From: Ignavibacteria bacterium
Lineage (GTDB): Bacteria; Bacteroidota; Ignavibacteria; Tepidaquicellales; Tepidaquicellaceae
Length of the DNA: 51,849 bases
Assembly: GCA_019694675.1 (NCBI GenBank)
Contig: JAIBBK010000086.1
Span: forward strand, 1-51,849
Reading direction: 5' to 3'
The position numbers and the translations under genes are program-made. The notes beneath the pieces are model-generated. The model worked only from the letters and a program-made list of their open reading frames with translations. It was not told the DNA's origin and ran no database searches. Below are positions 8,601 through 16,658 of this stretch, one piece after another; positions within the stretch are counted from its first letter, which is position 1, and each line of letters begins with the position of its first letter.

Positions 8601-8856
8601 CCCCGTCAAAGCTCCGCGCCCACATGAGGTTACCTGCCGGACTGTATTTTGTTAGCGCGACGTCAGCTCCGTTGTACCCTCTTCCCGTGTATCCCAGGAA
8701 ATAAGAGTTTCCCGCATCATCTGCTGCTACATCGCTTGCAGACTGACTGTTGTTTGACAACGGATTGTAGCTTCTTTGCCAGCCGAAGCTGTGCTGTGCT
8801 CCCGCTTCTGCAGTAAAGAGAAGGAGTGCTAATATGATGATCATTGAATGATTCAT
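5695..8856 (-). CDS. secreted SBBP-repeat beta-propeller protein with dockerin-like C-terminus
   Basis: I place the start at 8856 (1053 aa), because MNHSMIIILALLLFTAEAGA is a clear signal peptide with cleavage after AGAQ; an upstream in-frame ATG at 8910 would bury it. The bulk consists of more than ten repeats of about 50-55 residues with the pattern D-x-GN-x-YV-x-G ... KY-x-SSG-x-x-W, the SBBP/beta-propeller signature (PF06739-like). The last 180 aa (bases about 5698-6237) are a separate module: a domain containing QGFY and HRNSIETWSSG, then two EF-hand-like or dockerin-like segments (GDVNQDETVDATDLSLIDND and DVNGDEFIDATDYSIADNN). The same module ends the hydrolase at 16659. Likely extracellular or surface-located; substrate unknown. 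It ends in the hairpin at 5643-5680. Confidence 0.85.
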   Translation of the reverse strand: MNHSMIIILALLLFTAEAGAQHSFGWQRSYNPLSNNSQSASDVAADDAGNSYFLGYTGRGYNGADVALTKYSPAGNLMWARSFDGGNEFNSDLGKSLALVKNGGVTFVYAACLISVSGYGNQAGLLKYDTSGNLLWSAKMPSGYNTSVTAIASDPSGNIFVCGGTSAEPYVAKFSSDGDSLWLTKLAVGAGYINGIVNDIVTDSLGNVYGTGKSSNPNVTNDDVIAFKLSTSGAVLWSKLFAPGNYNDAGNAVSLRHGKVSITGRGDNASSVADILTLQLNSSTGDSIWTRKYNGTANQFDNSYDIVTDSYGNIYIAGQTDGATYAGDAIAVKYNSSGTLQWTRKFAGIASMEDVFREIRLDSLNNVYVAGRINFGAGAKFIAVKYNSSGDSLWTRLYDHGTIEEAYAMELDINNNVIVAGECDNFDMAFVKYNSSGQLQWARKFYGAQLYADHVNSLVTDRNGNVYVAGKSRVSQYGDQFTVIKYDSAGNQKWLKSYGVQLFDSYDEAKAIAIDKNGYLYVTGTSRSRFNNLSLDFLTFKLDTGGNQYWYAIFNGTGNGDDDAKAIAVDSSGNVIVAGESRSTGSNIDYCVVKYSPSGSKLWERYYDGAGGADYAYDICTDPSGNVYVTGQSYGGSTGDDIATIKYSSAGSQQWVQRHNGAGNGFDFANTIELDKAFNVYVSGSSRNSANNSDIALIKYKNDNAGTQAWAKYFSAGSSGFETATGMKFDTSRTRIYLDGTAYFDDPGAASFIAKYDTSGNRIWYFTGFFYGSSQTFSTGIEITADERIYKCLNRVFPDGTTWLIMNVRDSSGNIRYEQNFDTAYTGLDGYSPDFKDAIGITPSGRCYVGYGDMDTTAGTLMSVVSYNKALYRLDLNAFIQGFYNPSSNTMVQDTLTAVIRFFSSPDYAVDSSKAVLSQTGNATFYFDGLYDAANYYVAIRHRNSIETWSSGAVTFPQGVASKSFISSSADAYGSNMPQIDSSPLRFGFYSGDVNQDETVDATDLSLIDNDAYNFGSGYISTDVNGDEFIDATDYSIADNNAYNFVSSIHPYF

Positions 8857-9090
8857 TTTCTTTTTTGATTTAGTTGTCCGAAAATAAGATTGCTGAATTC
8901 CGGGAGACAAGTTAATTTTGCCTTAATTGTTACAACTGAATGTCCATGATCAATTCCGGAATCCTTATTTGAAGCTCAATATTACACATAATGCTCCGCG
9001 ATGTGTTACACGAAAATCCGGGAAAAAGAGCATCAGCAGCGTAACAAGAAGCACTCAACAATTCAATTATTCATTTCAACGCGGATCATC

Positions 9091-10542
9091 ATGACAAACA
9101 CCGCACTCATAAGCCTGTTAAAGACCTTTTCAAAGCAAGAGATGAGATCACTGGGTGAACTTGTTTCGTCGCAATCTTCAAACAACAGAACATCAGTTAG
9201 GAGGCTCTTTACGGTATTGAGCGAACTGCACCCTGATTTCAGAAGTGAAGAATCCGGACCCGAGATCATTTTCGAAAAAGTGTTTCCCGGCAAGAGATAC
9301 AACAGCTCTTCACTGCGGCCGATAATGCACTACCTGAATGAGCTAGCTCTTGATTATTTGACTGTGAAGGATTTTCGGAACAGCAGACTTACATATGATT
9401 TTCACCGGATCACCGCTCTCATTGAGAGAAGGCAATTCACTGCGGCGGGCAAGACGCTTGCGAAAGCAACGGAGAAAGTGATGTCACGAAATGTAAACGC
9501 GGCTCAGCAATACTACCATGGACACCTTTTTAAAAACCTGAAACTGGTACTCACCGAAAACATCCGCGACGGAATTTACCAGAAGTTCCTTCCTGAGATT
9601 CAAACAAACGATGTTTACAGGGATCTCTCGGCTTTCTATTCGCTGAGGACACTTCAGATGTACATCAATGTCCTCAATATAAACAGACTTTACGGAACTA
9701 AACTGCCGGCATCAGATTTTGCAGGCGGACTGAAGCAATTGGACGAAAGAATAGTGGAAAGAAATCCGGTCATTGAACTGTTCCTGTGCCTGTCTAAAAT
9801 GCTTAGCGAAAAGGAGTCTCTTCCTCATTACAGAAAAGCCAGGGCAATACTTAAGAAGCACGGAAACAGCATGAACAGGGAGGATCTTCACGAGATCTAT
9901 GTGAATCTGGAGAACTACTGCAACGACAGGATACTTGCAGGAGACAGGATGTTTGAGAAAGAGAAGTTCAGCGTGTATAAAGAGGAGATCGGTTCAGGGG
10001 TCTATCTTTTCGGCGGAATGGTTTCCCCGATCTTTCTTAAGAGCGCGGTTTCGCTTGCCTTGAGACTAAGGGAGTACAAGTGGGCGAGGGACTTTCTCGA
10101 TTCTCATATCGAGCATGTGGAGAAGAAACCGACACTGAGGAACTCTTACCTGTTCAGCCTTGCTTCATACGAGTTTGCGATGAAGGACTTTGGGTCGGCT
10201 CTTGAGCACTTGTCCAAGCTGGAGTTTGACGATGCATACATGGAGGTTGATTCGAAGATAATACAATTGCTGATCTTCTACGAAACAGGTTCATTTGAGA
10301 CACTTGAACACTCCTTGAAAGCATTCAGCCGGTTCCTCAGAACTGACAAGGGAATACCAATGAACAGAAAAGCAAACTACTTGAACTTTTACAGGTATTT
10401 CCGAAAGCTCGTTTTGCTCAAGGAGAAAAAGGACATTCCGGGTATGAAGCTTCTCAGACGTCAGATTGACTCTGAGGGGAGGCTTTCCCAAAAGCAGTGG
10501 CTCCTGAAAGCAGCAGATCAGGATGCAACAATTCTTTCGTAG
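9091..10542 (+). CDS. conserved all-helical protein of unknown function
   Basis: The open frame begins at 9001, but residue 31 (ATG at 9091) starts the conserved-looking part, MTNTALISLLKTFSKQEMRS, giving 483 aa. The protein is almost entirely helical, with TPR-like spacing of aromatic and small residues, and has no signal peptide or membrane segment. From memory, its N-terminal segment (LLKTFSK-E ... LF-L---HPDF ... VFPGK-YN) recurs in unnamed proteins of Bacteroidota and Ignavibacteria; I know no function. It is divergent from the SBBP gene, and its 3' end overlaps the convergent bshA by 25 bp. Confidence 0.7.
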   Translation: MTNTALISLLKTFSKQEMRSLGELVSSQSSNNRTSVRRLFTVLSELHPDFRSEESGPEIIFEKVFPGKRYNSSSLRPIMHYLNELALDYLTVKDFRNSRLTYDFHRITALIERRQFTAAGKTLAKATEKVMSRNVNAAQQYYHGHLFKNLKLVLTENIRDGIYQKFLPEIQTNDVYRDLSAFYSLRTLQMYINVLNINRLYGTKLPASDFAGGLKQLDERIVERNPVIELFLCLSKMLSEKESLPHYRKARAILKKHGNSMNREDLHEIYVNLENYCNDRILAGDRMFEKEKFSVYKEEIGSGVYLFGGMVSPIFLKSAVSLALRLREYKWARDFLDSHIEHVEKKPTLRNSYLFSLASYEFAMKDFGSALEHLSKLEFDDAYMEVDSKIIQLLIFYETGSFETLEHSLKAFSRFLRTDKGIPMNRKANYLNFYRYFRKLVLLKEKKDIPGMKLLRRQIDSEGRLSQKQWLLKAADQDATILS

Positions 10543-11660
10543 AATTCTTCGTACATGGGCACCACCTTTTCTTCGCTGAAGTCCTCAGCTCTCTTCCTTG
10601 CATTCTTCGACATCACTTCATATCTGCGGGGATCAGACAGCAGGTCAACCGCATACTTTGCCATTCGCTCAACATCACCTATTTCCGAAATGAACCCTGT
10701 TTCGCGGTGAAGGTTAAGTTCCGGGAGCCCTCCAACGCTTGACGATATAACCGGCACGCCGCAACTCATTGCTTCCAGCGCGGAAAGCCCGAAGCTCTCA
10801 GACTGTGAAGGCATTATGAAGATATCGGAAATCGAAAGCAGTTCAACAAGCGCGTCCTGTTTGCCCATGAACCTTACATGATCTGCAATCTCAAGTTCGC
10901 GTACCAGCAATTCGCAGTCGCTTCTGTCAGGACCGTCGCCGACAAGGATCAGTTTTGAGTCAACCTTCTTTCTGACCTCATCATAGATCTTTATGACGTC
11001 CTGCACTCTCTTAAGCGCCCTGAAGTTTGATATGTGAATGAGGATCTTCTCGTTGTTCGGAGCGAAGTTCTTCTTGAAGCAATTAGTCTGTTCATCATCC
11101 TTCCTCTTGAATTTTTCTATATCAACGAAATTAGGGATGACCTCAATATGCTTATCAATCTTGTATTGAATGTTTGTCTTATCGGCAAGGAACTTCGAAA
11201 CTGCAGTGACACCGTCTGCTTTCTCTATGCTGAATTTCATGGTAGGCAGGAAGCTCGGCTCAAGTCCGGTAAGAGTGATGTCTGTTCCGTGAAGCGTAGT
11301 AACGAACCTTATGCTCATTGCGTTATGGGTTTCCGATCTCAGAATTTCCCTTGCAAGGAATGCGCTTGTAGCATGGGGAATTGCATAATGCGCGTGAAGG
11401 ATGTCAAGCTCATGGAATCTGGTCACTTCAACCATCTTGCTTGCAAGCGCGATAGAATAGAGCGGAAATTCAAACAGCGGGTAATTGTTCATCTCCACTT
11501 CATGGTAATAGATGTTATCCATAAAGCCCCCGAGCCTTGTCGGCACCGCATAAGAAATGAAATGGATCTCATGGCCGCGCTTTGCGAGCGCCTTGCCGAG
11601 TTCTGTTGCAACGACACCGCTACCCCCGTAAGTAGGATAACATGTAATTCCGATTTTCAT
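10518..11660 (-). CDS. bshA: BshA, N-acetyl-alpha-D-glucosaminyl L-malate synthase
   Basis: A 380-aa GT4 glycosyltransferase that transfers GlcNAc from UDP-GlcNAc to L-malate, the first step of bacillithiol synthesis. Diagnostic features are the N-terminus MKIGITCYPTYGGSGVVATE, the malate/acceptor region DILHAHYAIPHA, HGTDITLTG, the hinge IPNFVD, and the nucleotide-sugar end SQSESFGLSALEAMSCGVPV with the EX7E motif. Length is normal for the family. bshB and bshC are not in the window. It overlaps the convergent upstream gene by 25 bp. Bacillithiol would fit the persulfide operon at 33897-39241. Confidence 0.92.
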   Translation of the reverse strand: MKIGITCYPTYGGSGVVATELGKALAKRGHEIHFISYAVPTRLGGFMDNIYYHEVEMNNYPLFEFPLYSIALASKMVEVTRFHELDILHAHYAIPHATSAFLAREILRSETHNAMSIRFVTTLHGTDITLTGLEPSFLPTMKFSIEKADGVTAVSKFLADKTNIQYKIDKHIEVIPNFVDIEKFKRKDDEQTNCFKKNFAPNNEKILIHISNFRALKRVQDVIKIYDEVRKKVDSKLILVGDGPDRSDCELLVRELEIADHVRFMGKQDALVELLSISDIFIMPSQSESFGLSALEAMSCGVPVISSSVGGLPELNLHRETGFISEIGDVERMAKYAVDLLSDPRRYEVMSKNARKRAEDFSEEKVVPMYEEFYERIVAS

Positions 11661-12222
11661 GAATGCTGATTTCGGTCAATATACTTCATGAGGTTCTGAA
11701 GTTAAATACATTCGCATTCTTACTGAATCAGCCACCTGATTTTACTCACAGACGCTGATCGGAATTCTCGAGAACGATGCTAAGCTCACTCAAGCTGTAA
11801 GTGCTGTGTATGAATAACGTGCAATACGGATCTGCGCAGTCTGCGGATTATGCAAGTGCATATTTGTGATCTTGCTTGCAGATCTCAAAGATTGGATTCT
11901 AACGGAATCAGTTTTACTTTGCAGACCTGCCTCAAGCTCTTTCGTGCTGTGACTAAAGAACGCACAATTCGGATTTGCGTGATCTGTGTATTCTGCCGGA
12001 GTATAGGTGTGACCTTGTTTTCAGCATTCATAACCTGGCGTTGAAAGAATTCATGCAAGCCTCGACAGCCTGACTCAAGCTCTTTCGTGCTGTATATGAA
12101 GAATGCACAATCCGGACCTGCGTGAAATTGCGGGAGCAACATTTGCCTTAAAAGTCAGATGCAAATAGGATATCTTCACACATCTTCATGTAACAAAGCT
12201 TCACAAACCAAACCAACACACT
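11661..12222. repeat. intergenic region with three degenerate copies of a ~55-bp block, period ~142 bp
   Basis: There is no gene here. Three related blocks begin with CTCAAGCT and contain GTGCTGT and GCACAAT/GCAATA-CGGA-CTGCG. They start at about 11789, 11931 and 12074, so spacing is 142 and 143 bp. Between the first two, AATCAG...TTTTACT...CAGAC also appears in diverged form. This is an eroded tandem repeat. The core (ATCTGCGCAGTCTGCGGATTA at 11830-11850) resembles low-complexity dispersed repeats seen in environmental Bacteroidota genomes. Promoters for bshA and the 12223 gene must also lie in this region, but I could not fix them. Confidence 0.6.
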
Positions 12223-13554
12223 ATGAACAAGATACGAACTTTGATCATGGGCGCTGCGGGAAGAGACTTCCATAATTTCAATGTGTATTACCGCAACAAC
12301 CCGGCCTATGAAGTAGTGGCATTCACCGCAACACAGATACCCTACATTGACAAAAGAAACTACCCTGCTGAACTCAGCGGCAAACTGTATCCAAAGGGCA
12401 TTCCGATCTACCCGGAAGAAATGATCTATGAGCTGATAAGGAAACATGCAATTGACGAGGTTGTATTCTCTTACTCTGACGTATCATTCAACTATATTAT
12501 GGAAAAGGGAGCAAGGATCAATGCTGCCGGTGCGTCATTCAGAATGCTTGGATATGAGCAGACAGCCGTTAAGTCATCAAAGCCGGTAATTGCCGTTGTT
12601 GCCTCAAGGACAGGTGCCGGCAAGAGCCAGACGTCCAGAAGGGTAGTTGAGATACTGCGTTCACTCGGACTGAAGACCGTCTCCATTAGGCATCCTATGC
12701 CTTACGGAAATCTCGCAAAGCAAAAGGTTCAGAGATTTGCCGAGATCGCAGATCTCAGAAAGCACAAATGCACGATCGAAGAAATGGAAGAATATGAACC
12801 TCATATTGCCCACGGCTATGTGATCTATGCAGGCGCAGATTATGAGGCAATAGTCAGGGAAGCAGAGAAAGAAGCCGATGTAATAGTCTGGGACGGCGGC
12901 AACAACGATATGCCGTTTTATAAGGCAGATATTGTGATCACCGTTGTTGATCCACACAGGGCCGGCCATGAGATGAACTATTATCCGGGCTACACCAACC
13001 TGCTGATTGCAGACATCGTAGTGATCAACAAGGTTGATTCCGCTGACATGGCAAGCGTAAGCGAACTGAGACAGAACATAACCAAGGCCAATCCGAAGGC
13101 AGTCATAGTGGAAGCGGCATCGCCCATTTCACTTGAGAACGAGTCTGACTATGCAAAGATCAAAGGCAAGAAGGTGCTTGTAGTCGAAGACGGGCCCACA
13201 CTAACGCACGGTGAGATGAAATTCGGAGCGGGAGTGATTGCGGCGACAAAGTTCGGCGCTGCCGAGATAATTGACCCGCGCAAGTATGCAGTCAGGTCCA
13301 TAAAGGAAACTTTTGAGAAGTATCCGGGAATCGGCACATTGCTTCCTGCTATGGGCTACGGGGATAAGCAGATCAGTGACCTGCAGGAAACGATAAACAA
13401 GGTTCCGTGCGACACCGTACTGATAGGCACTCCGATTGACCTGCGGAGGCTGGTAAAAATAAAGAAGCCTGCTGTCAGAGTTGAATATGATCTTCAGGAG
13501 ATCGGAAAGCCTGATCTTGCAGACATTATGGCCGGATTTCTCAGGAAGCGATGA
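12223..13554 (+). CDS. COG2403-type predicted GTPase (cyclic 2,3-diphosphoglycerate synthetase-like)
   Basis: A 443-aa P-loop protein. An N-terminal Rossmann-like domain (about 1-115, starting MNKIRTLIMGAAGRDFHNFN) precedes a GTPase-like domain with Walker A ASRTGAGKSQTSRR (K134, S135), DGGNNDMPF in the switch region and NKVD near 267-270 as a G4-like base-recognition motif. This layout is that of COG2403, which includes archaeal cyclic 2,3-diphosphoglycerate synthetase. Bacterial members are widespread and their reaction is not established, so the cDPG role should not be assumed. It stands upstream of, but 98 nt away from, the PQQ-lipoprotein gene. Confidence 0.75.
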   Translation: MNKIRTLIMGAAGRDFHNFNVYYRNNPAYEVVAFTATQIPYIDKRNYPAELSGKLYPKGIPIYPEEMIYELIRKHAIDEVVFSYSDVSFNYIMEKGARINAAGASFRMLGYEQTAVKSSKPVIAVVASRTGAGKSQTSRRVVEILRSLGLKTVSIRHPMPYGNLAKQKVQRFAEIADLRKHKCTIEEMEEYEPHIAHGYVIYAGADYEAIVREAEKEADVIVWDGGNNDMPFYKADIVITVVDPHRAGHEMNYYPGYTNLLIADIVVINKVDSADMASVSELRQNITKANPKAVIVEAASPISLENESDYAKIKGKKVLVVEDGPTLTHGEMKFGAGVIAATKFGAAEIIDPRKYAVRSIKETFEKYPGIGTLLPAMGYGDKQISDLQETINKVPCDTVLIGTPIDLRRLVKIKKPAVRVEYDLQEIGKPDLADIMAGFLRKR

Positions 13555-13652
13555 TGCTTCTCATTGCGTTTGGAATCGGACATGATTATGTTTCACTGAA
13601 AGTTGTGTTCCCTTAGCCGGAATCTTCGTTTCATAAACCCTCGTAAAATGTT

Positions 13653-14906
13653 TTGACGCGTGCGGCGGCTGATATTCAGACCGCCGCCGTAATCAATCTT
13701 ACATCGCATTTGCTAAAAGCCTTCATCACAACATGGCCGGCAAGATTGATCAGTATTGCCGCCGCTCTGTTCATCTGTTCGTGCTCGTCAATTTCCGTCG
13801 ATGAAGCAGTTGAGATAGATGAAAGCACAGACTGGCTGTTTGTGGGCGGCAATCCCGAAAAATCAAACATTTCAAAAAGCACATACGATTTCCGTTTTCC
13901 GCTTTCCCTTTACTGGGAGTTCGATTCCGATGCCGGATTTTCGAAGAATTGTCTGTCGGCGGCTGATGCCGTTCTTTTTGCAAGCACTCTCAAGGGTGAA
14001 TGCTTTGCAATAGATATCTCAGGAGGAAGAAGCATAGGCAGGATAGCCTTTGACGGAGCATCCTATTCAACTCCTCTTGTGAACGGAAACAGCATCATAC
14101 TTACTTCCACGGGAACCAGCAATGCCAGAATTGTAAGAACCAGTCTGAGAACAGGACTGATAAGGTGGAGCAGATATGTGGGATTCGTTGAATCATCTCC
14201 GATTCTGTACGATAAGGATATTTTCCTCTGTTCAATTAACGGAAAGGCCTACAGGCTCAGCGCTGAAACCGGTACCGTGATCTGGAGCACCAGGGCAAGG
14301 CGCACAGGCAATACGCATCCTCAGTTCTTCACGGGCCCCACAATCTCCGGAGGCAGGTTGTACGCAGGAGCAAACAACGGCAGTATGTATTGCTTTGAAA
14401 CAAAATCGGGGAGTCAGCTTTGGAATTACGAAACAAAAGGAGCGATCTTCTCCGATGCATCTGCCGACTCGGGAAGGATCTATTTCGGATCGGATGACCG
14501 GCACTTCTACTGCCTTGACTCTGCCGGCAAGCTGATCTGGAAGACAAACCTTGGAACCCGCTTTCTCGCCGCGTCAACGTTCTTCGGTGATCAGGTTATT
14601 ACTGCGGGAACAGACGGCAGGGTGTATTCCATGAACAAGCTTGACGGAAAAGTCAAATGGGCATTTCGCTCCAGAGGTCCTGTGTCCGGCACTCCTTTGC
14701 TTCACAAAGACCTTATATTCTTTGGTTCTTATGATACAAAATTCTACTGCATAAATGCGGTTGACGGCAGTCTTGTATGGAGCCAGGCAACGGAAGGCAG
14801 GCTGAGGTCCAGCCCTGTTATCTGGAGAGAATATATATTCGTTGCCGGAGATGACAAATACATATACTGCTTTGCAAATAAAGTGATGAAGTCAGAAGAG
14901 AGATGA
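13653..14906 (+). CDS. PQQ-type beta-propeller lipoprotein (BamB-like)
   Basis: A 417-aa protein built of repeated segments of the form G-x-Y-x-x-x-x-x-G-x-x-W, the PQQ/BamB propeller signature; at least seven blades are visible between about 90 and 410. A hydrophobic segment (RLISIAAALFICSC) ends in C44, a plausible lipidation cysteine (ICSC). The annotated start is TTG at 13653, which puts an unusually long 43-residue leader before C44; a second in-frame TTG at 13710 would give a normal 24-residue lipoprotein leader and may be the true start. It overlaps the next gene by 4 nt (ATGA). BamB itself acts in outer-membrane protein assembly, but this pairing with a PEGA protein suggests a different surface role. 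Confidence 0.75.
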   Translation: MTRAAADIQTAAVINLTSHLLKAFITTWPARLISIAAALFICSCSSISVDEAVEIDESTDWLFVGGNPEKSNISKSTYDFRFPLSLYWEFDSDAGFSKNCLSAADAVLFASTLKGECFAIDISGGRSIGRIAFDGASYSTPLVNGNSIILTSTGTSNARIVRTSLRTGLIRWSRYVGFVESSPILYDKDIFLCSINGKAYRLSAETGTVIWSTRARRTGNTHPQFFTGPTISGGRLYAGANNGSMYCFETKSGSQLWNYETKGAIFSDASADSGRIYFGSDDRHFYCLDSAGKLIWKTNLGTRFLAASTFFGDQVITAGTDGRVYSMNKLDGKVKWAFRSRGPVSGTPLLHKDLIFFGSYDTKFYCINAVDGSLVWSQATEGRLRSSPVIWREYIFVAGDDKYIYCFANKVMKSEER

Positions 14907-15712
14907 AATCATTCGGAACTGTTTCAATGATCATGCTTTTGATCGGCACATTTGCTCATGAAGCCGGTGCCTGGTCAGATTCGACAGCACTTTCTGACAC
15001 GGCAGATGCGGTTTTCATAACTGTTGTATCAAATGCTGACGGAGCAGAAGTACTTCTTGACGGCGCTTCAGTCGGTATGACTCCACTTAAAGACCACAGA
15101 ACTACACCGGGCAATCACCTGCTGAAGCTGATCAATAAGAACCGACTTGGTTCATGGCAGAATGAAAACCTTGAGATCGAACTTGATCTGAAGTCTGATA
15201 CGCTGATCAGTGCAATTTTTCCTTACTATTATGAATTCAGATCTTCTCCTTCCAATGCGAATGTGTTCCGAAACGATACATTGCTCGGCAACACACCTTT
15301 GCGATTCAGGTCAGATTACCAAATGGGTGGCACGCTGCTTTTTAGGAGAAAGGATTACAGGGACCTGCTTTTTGATATGAGCTCATACGATCCTTTAACA
15401 GGCGCAAATGTGATTCTTAAGAAGTCTGATAATTCCGTGGCAGAGAAGACAGTTATGAAGAACAAGGGAACACAGTTCAAGACATCGCGGAATCTTGCGG
15501 CAATTCTCGGACTTGCAACTGTATCTCTTGCGGCGGGATACTTTGCATTTGATTTCAAGGACAAGGCAAATGACCAGTATGACAAGTACTTGTTCACGGG
15601 CAATAAAGAAAGTCTGGATGAATCCAGAAAGTACGACAAGTATTTTGCTGCAGGACTTGTATTGATGCAGGCAGCACTCGGCGGCCTGGTCTATTTCGTA
15701 TTCTTCGATTGA
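14903..15712 (+). CDS. PEGA-domain secreted or membrane protein
   Basis: A 269-aa protein with a signal peptide (about 1-23). Two PEGA-like beta-sandwich repeats follow: residues about 40-95 with EVLLDGASVGMTPL, and about 108-165 with NVFRNDTLLGNTPLRF. The C-terminal third has two hydrophobic helices (about 195-215 and 245-268) separated by a charged loop rich in Asp, Lys and Tyr. It overlaps the upstream PQQ lipoprotein by ATGA, so the two are co-translated. PEGA domains are usually cell-surface or wall-associated; no enzymatic role is expected. Its stop abuts the stop of the convergent transporter gene exactly. Confidence 0.75.
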   Translation: MKSFGTVSMIMLLIGTFAHEAGAWSDSTALSDTADAVFITVVSNADGAEVLLDGASVGMTPLKDHRTTPGNHLLKLINKNRLGSWQNENLEIELDLKSDTLISAIFPYYYEFRSSPSNANVFRNDTLLGNTPLRFRSDYQMGGTLLFRRKDYRDLLFDMSSYDPLTGANVILKKSDNSVAEKTVMKNKGTQFKTSRNLAAILGLATVSLAAGYFAFDFKDKANDQYDKYLFTGNKESLDESRKYDKYFAAGLVLMQAALGGLVYFVFFD

Positions 15713-16606
15713 TCAGTCAACAATCTCCAGTTTCTCCACAGGTTTCACCATCAGCGTCCTCCACAAGACCGCAAGCAATATGATCACAGATCCTGCAATG
15801 GAATAAACGGTTGGCACTTCTCCCACTCCAAGGAAAACCCATATCGGATTCAGGATCGCCTCGAGCATGGCAATGATCATTGACTCAGTTGCCGATACAT
15901 ACTTTATGCCTTCATTGAAGATCATATAACTTATTCCGATCTGAAACACACCCATAAAGAGAAGTATCGAAAGCTGGGAACCGTCAATCGAAAGTTTCTC
16001 GTATATGAACGGCAGGCACAGCAGGCAAACAAGCAGGTTACCGACTACAATGTTTGATAATGTGCTTTCACTCTTGTGAAGTTGTTTCTTCCATTTGAGG
16101 AAAAGTGAAAACAGCGCAAAGCATATGCCCGAGCATATCGCCAGGAGATTTCCCTTGATTCCGGAGAAATCGAGCCTGCCAAAGAAGAACAGCATCATGC
16201 CCATGAAGCAGAAGATGAGTGCTATCAGGTTTCGCTTTTCAAATTTCGTTTTGAGGAAGACAGGTTCGAGAATAAGCAGGTAGATTGGCGCTGTAAACTG
16301 AAGAAAGATCGCATTGGCAGCGGTCGTCAGTTTTGTTGCCATCACAAACAAGACGAGTATGAACGCGTAGGATATACTGCACAGGAATGATACCGGGTCC
16401 CTGTCGAATTTCAGGCTCTTTCCTCTGAAGAGCGTAATTGCAGTTATGGTTGCCGCTGCGAAGAGCGATCTGTAGAATGAGATCTGAAATGCATCGAGCG
16501 TAAGGACTTTTATGAACAATCCTCCGGAGCTCCACAACAGTGCACAGAAACTGATCAGAATGAGTCCCCGTTTGTGATCAGGCAGATTGGCAGTAATGCG
16601 GTGCAT
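15713..16606 (-). CDS. EamA-family (DMT) transporter
   Basis: A 297-aa integral membrane protein with about ten hydrophobic helices in two related halves, each with the EamA pattern (first half FCALLWSSGGLFIKV ... FYRSLFAA; second half ICSGICFALFSLFLKWKK ... EAILNPIWVFLGVGEVPT). The family exports or imports small metabolites such as amino acids or nucleosides across the inner membrane. Substrate cannot be told from sequence. It is transcribed convergently with the PEGA gene with no intergenic space. Confidence 0.85.
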   Translation of the reverse strand: MHRITANLPDHKRGLILISFCALLWSSGGLFIKVLTLDAFQISFYRSLFAAATITAITLFRGKSLKFDRDPVSFLCSISYAFILVLFVMATKLTTAANAIFLQFTAPIYLLILEPVFLKTKFEKRNLIALIFCFMGMMLFFFGRLDFSGIKGNLLAICSGICFALFSLFLKWKKQLHKSESTLSNIVVGNLLVCLLCLPFIYEKLSIDGSQLSILLFMGVFQIGISYMIFNEGIKYVSATESMIIAMLEAILNPIWVFLGVGEVPTVYSIAGSVIILLAVLWRTLMVKPVEKLEIVD

Positions 16607-16658
16607 TCAGTTATCTTTAATTGAATTGCGAAAGATCATCAGCTGAGCGCGAAGATAT

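Noticed and set aside
9001..9090. N-terminal 30-residue extension of the helical protein
   Set aside because: The extension is Lys/Arg/Gln-rich and non-conserved in character, and the ATG at 9091 precedes the recognisable conserved segment.
11034..11669. 211-aa plus-strand frame opposite bshA
   Set aside because: It is entirely antisense to bshA, which has complete family motifs. Its composition is that of a reverse-strand shadow.
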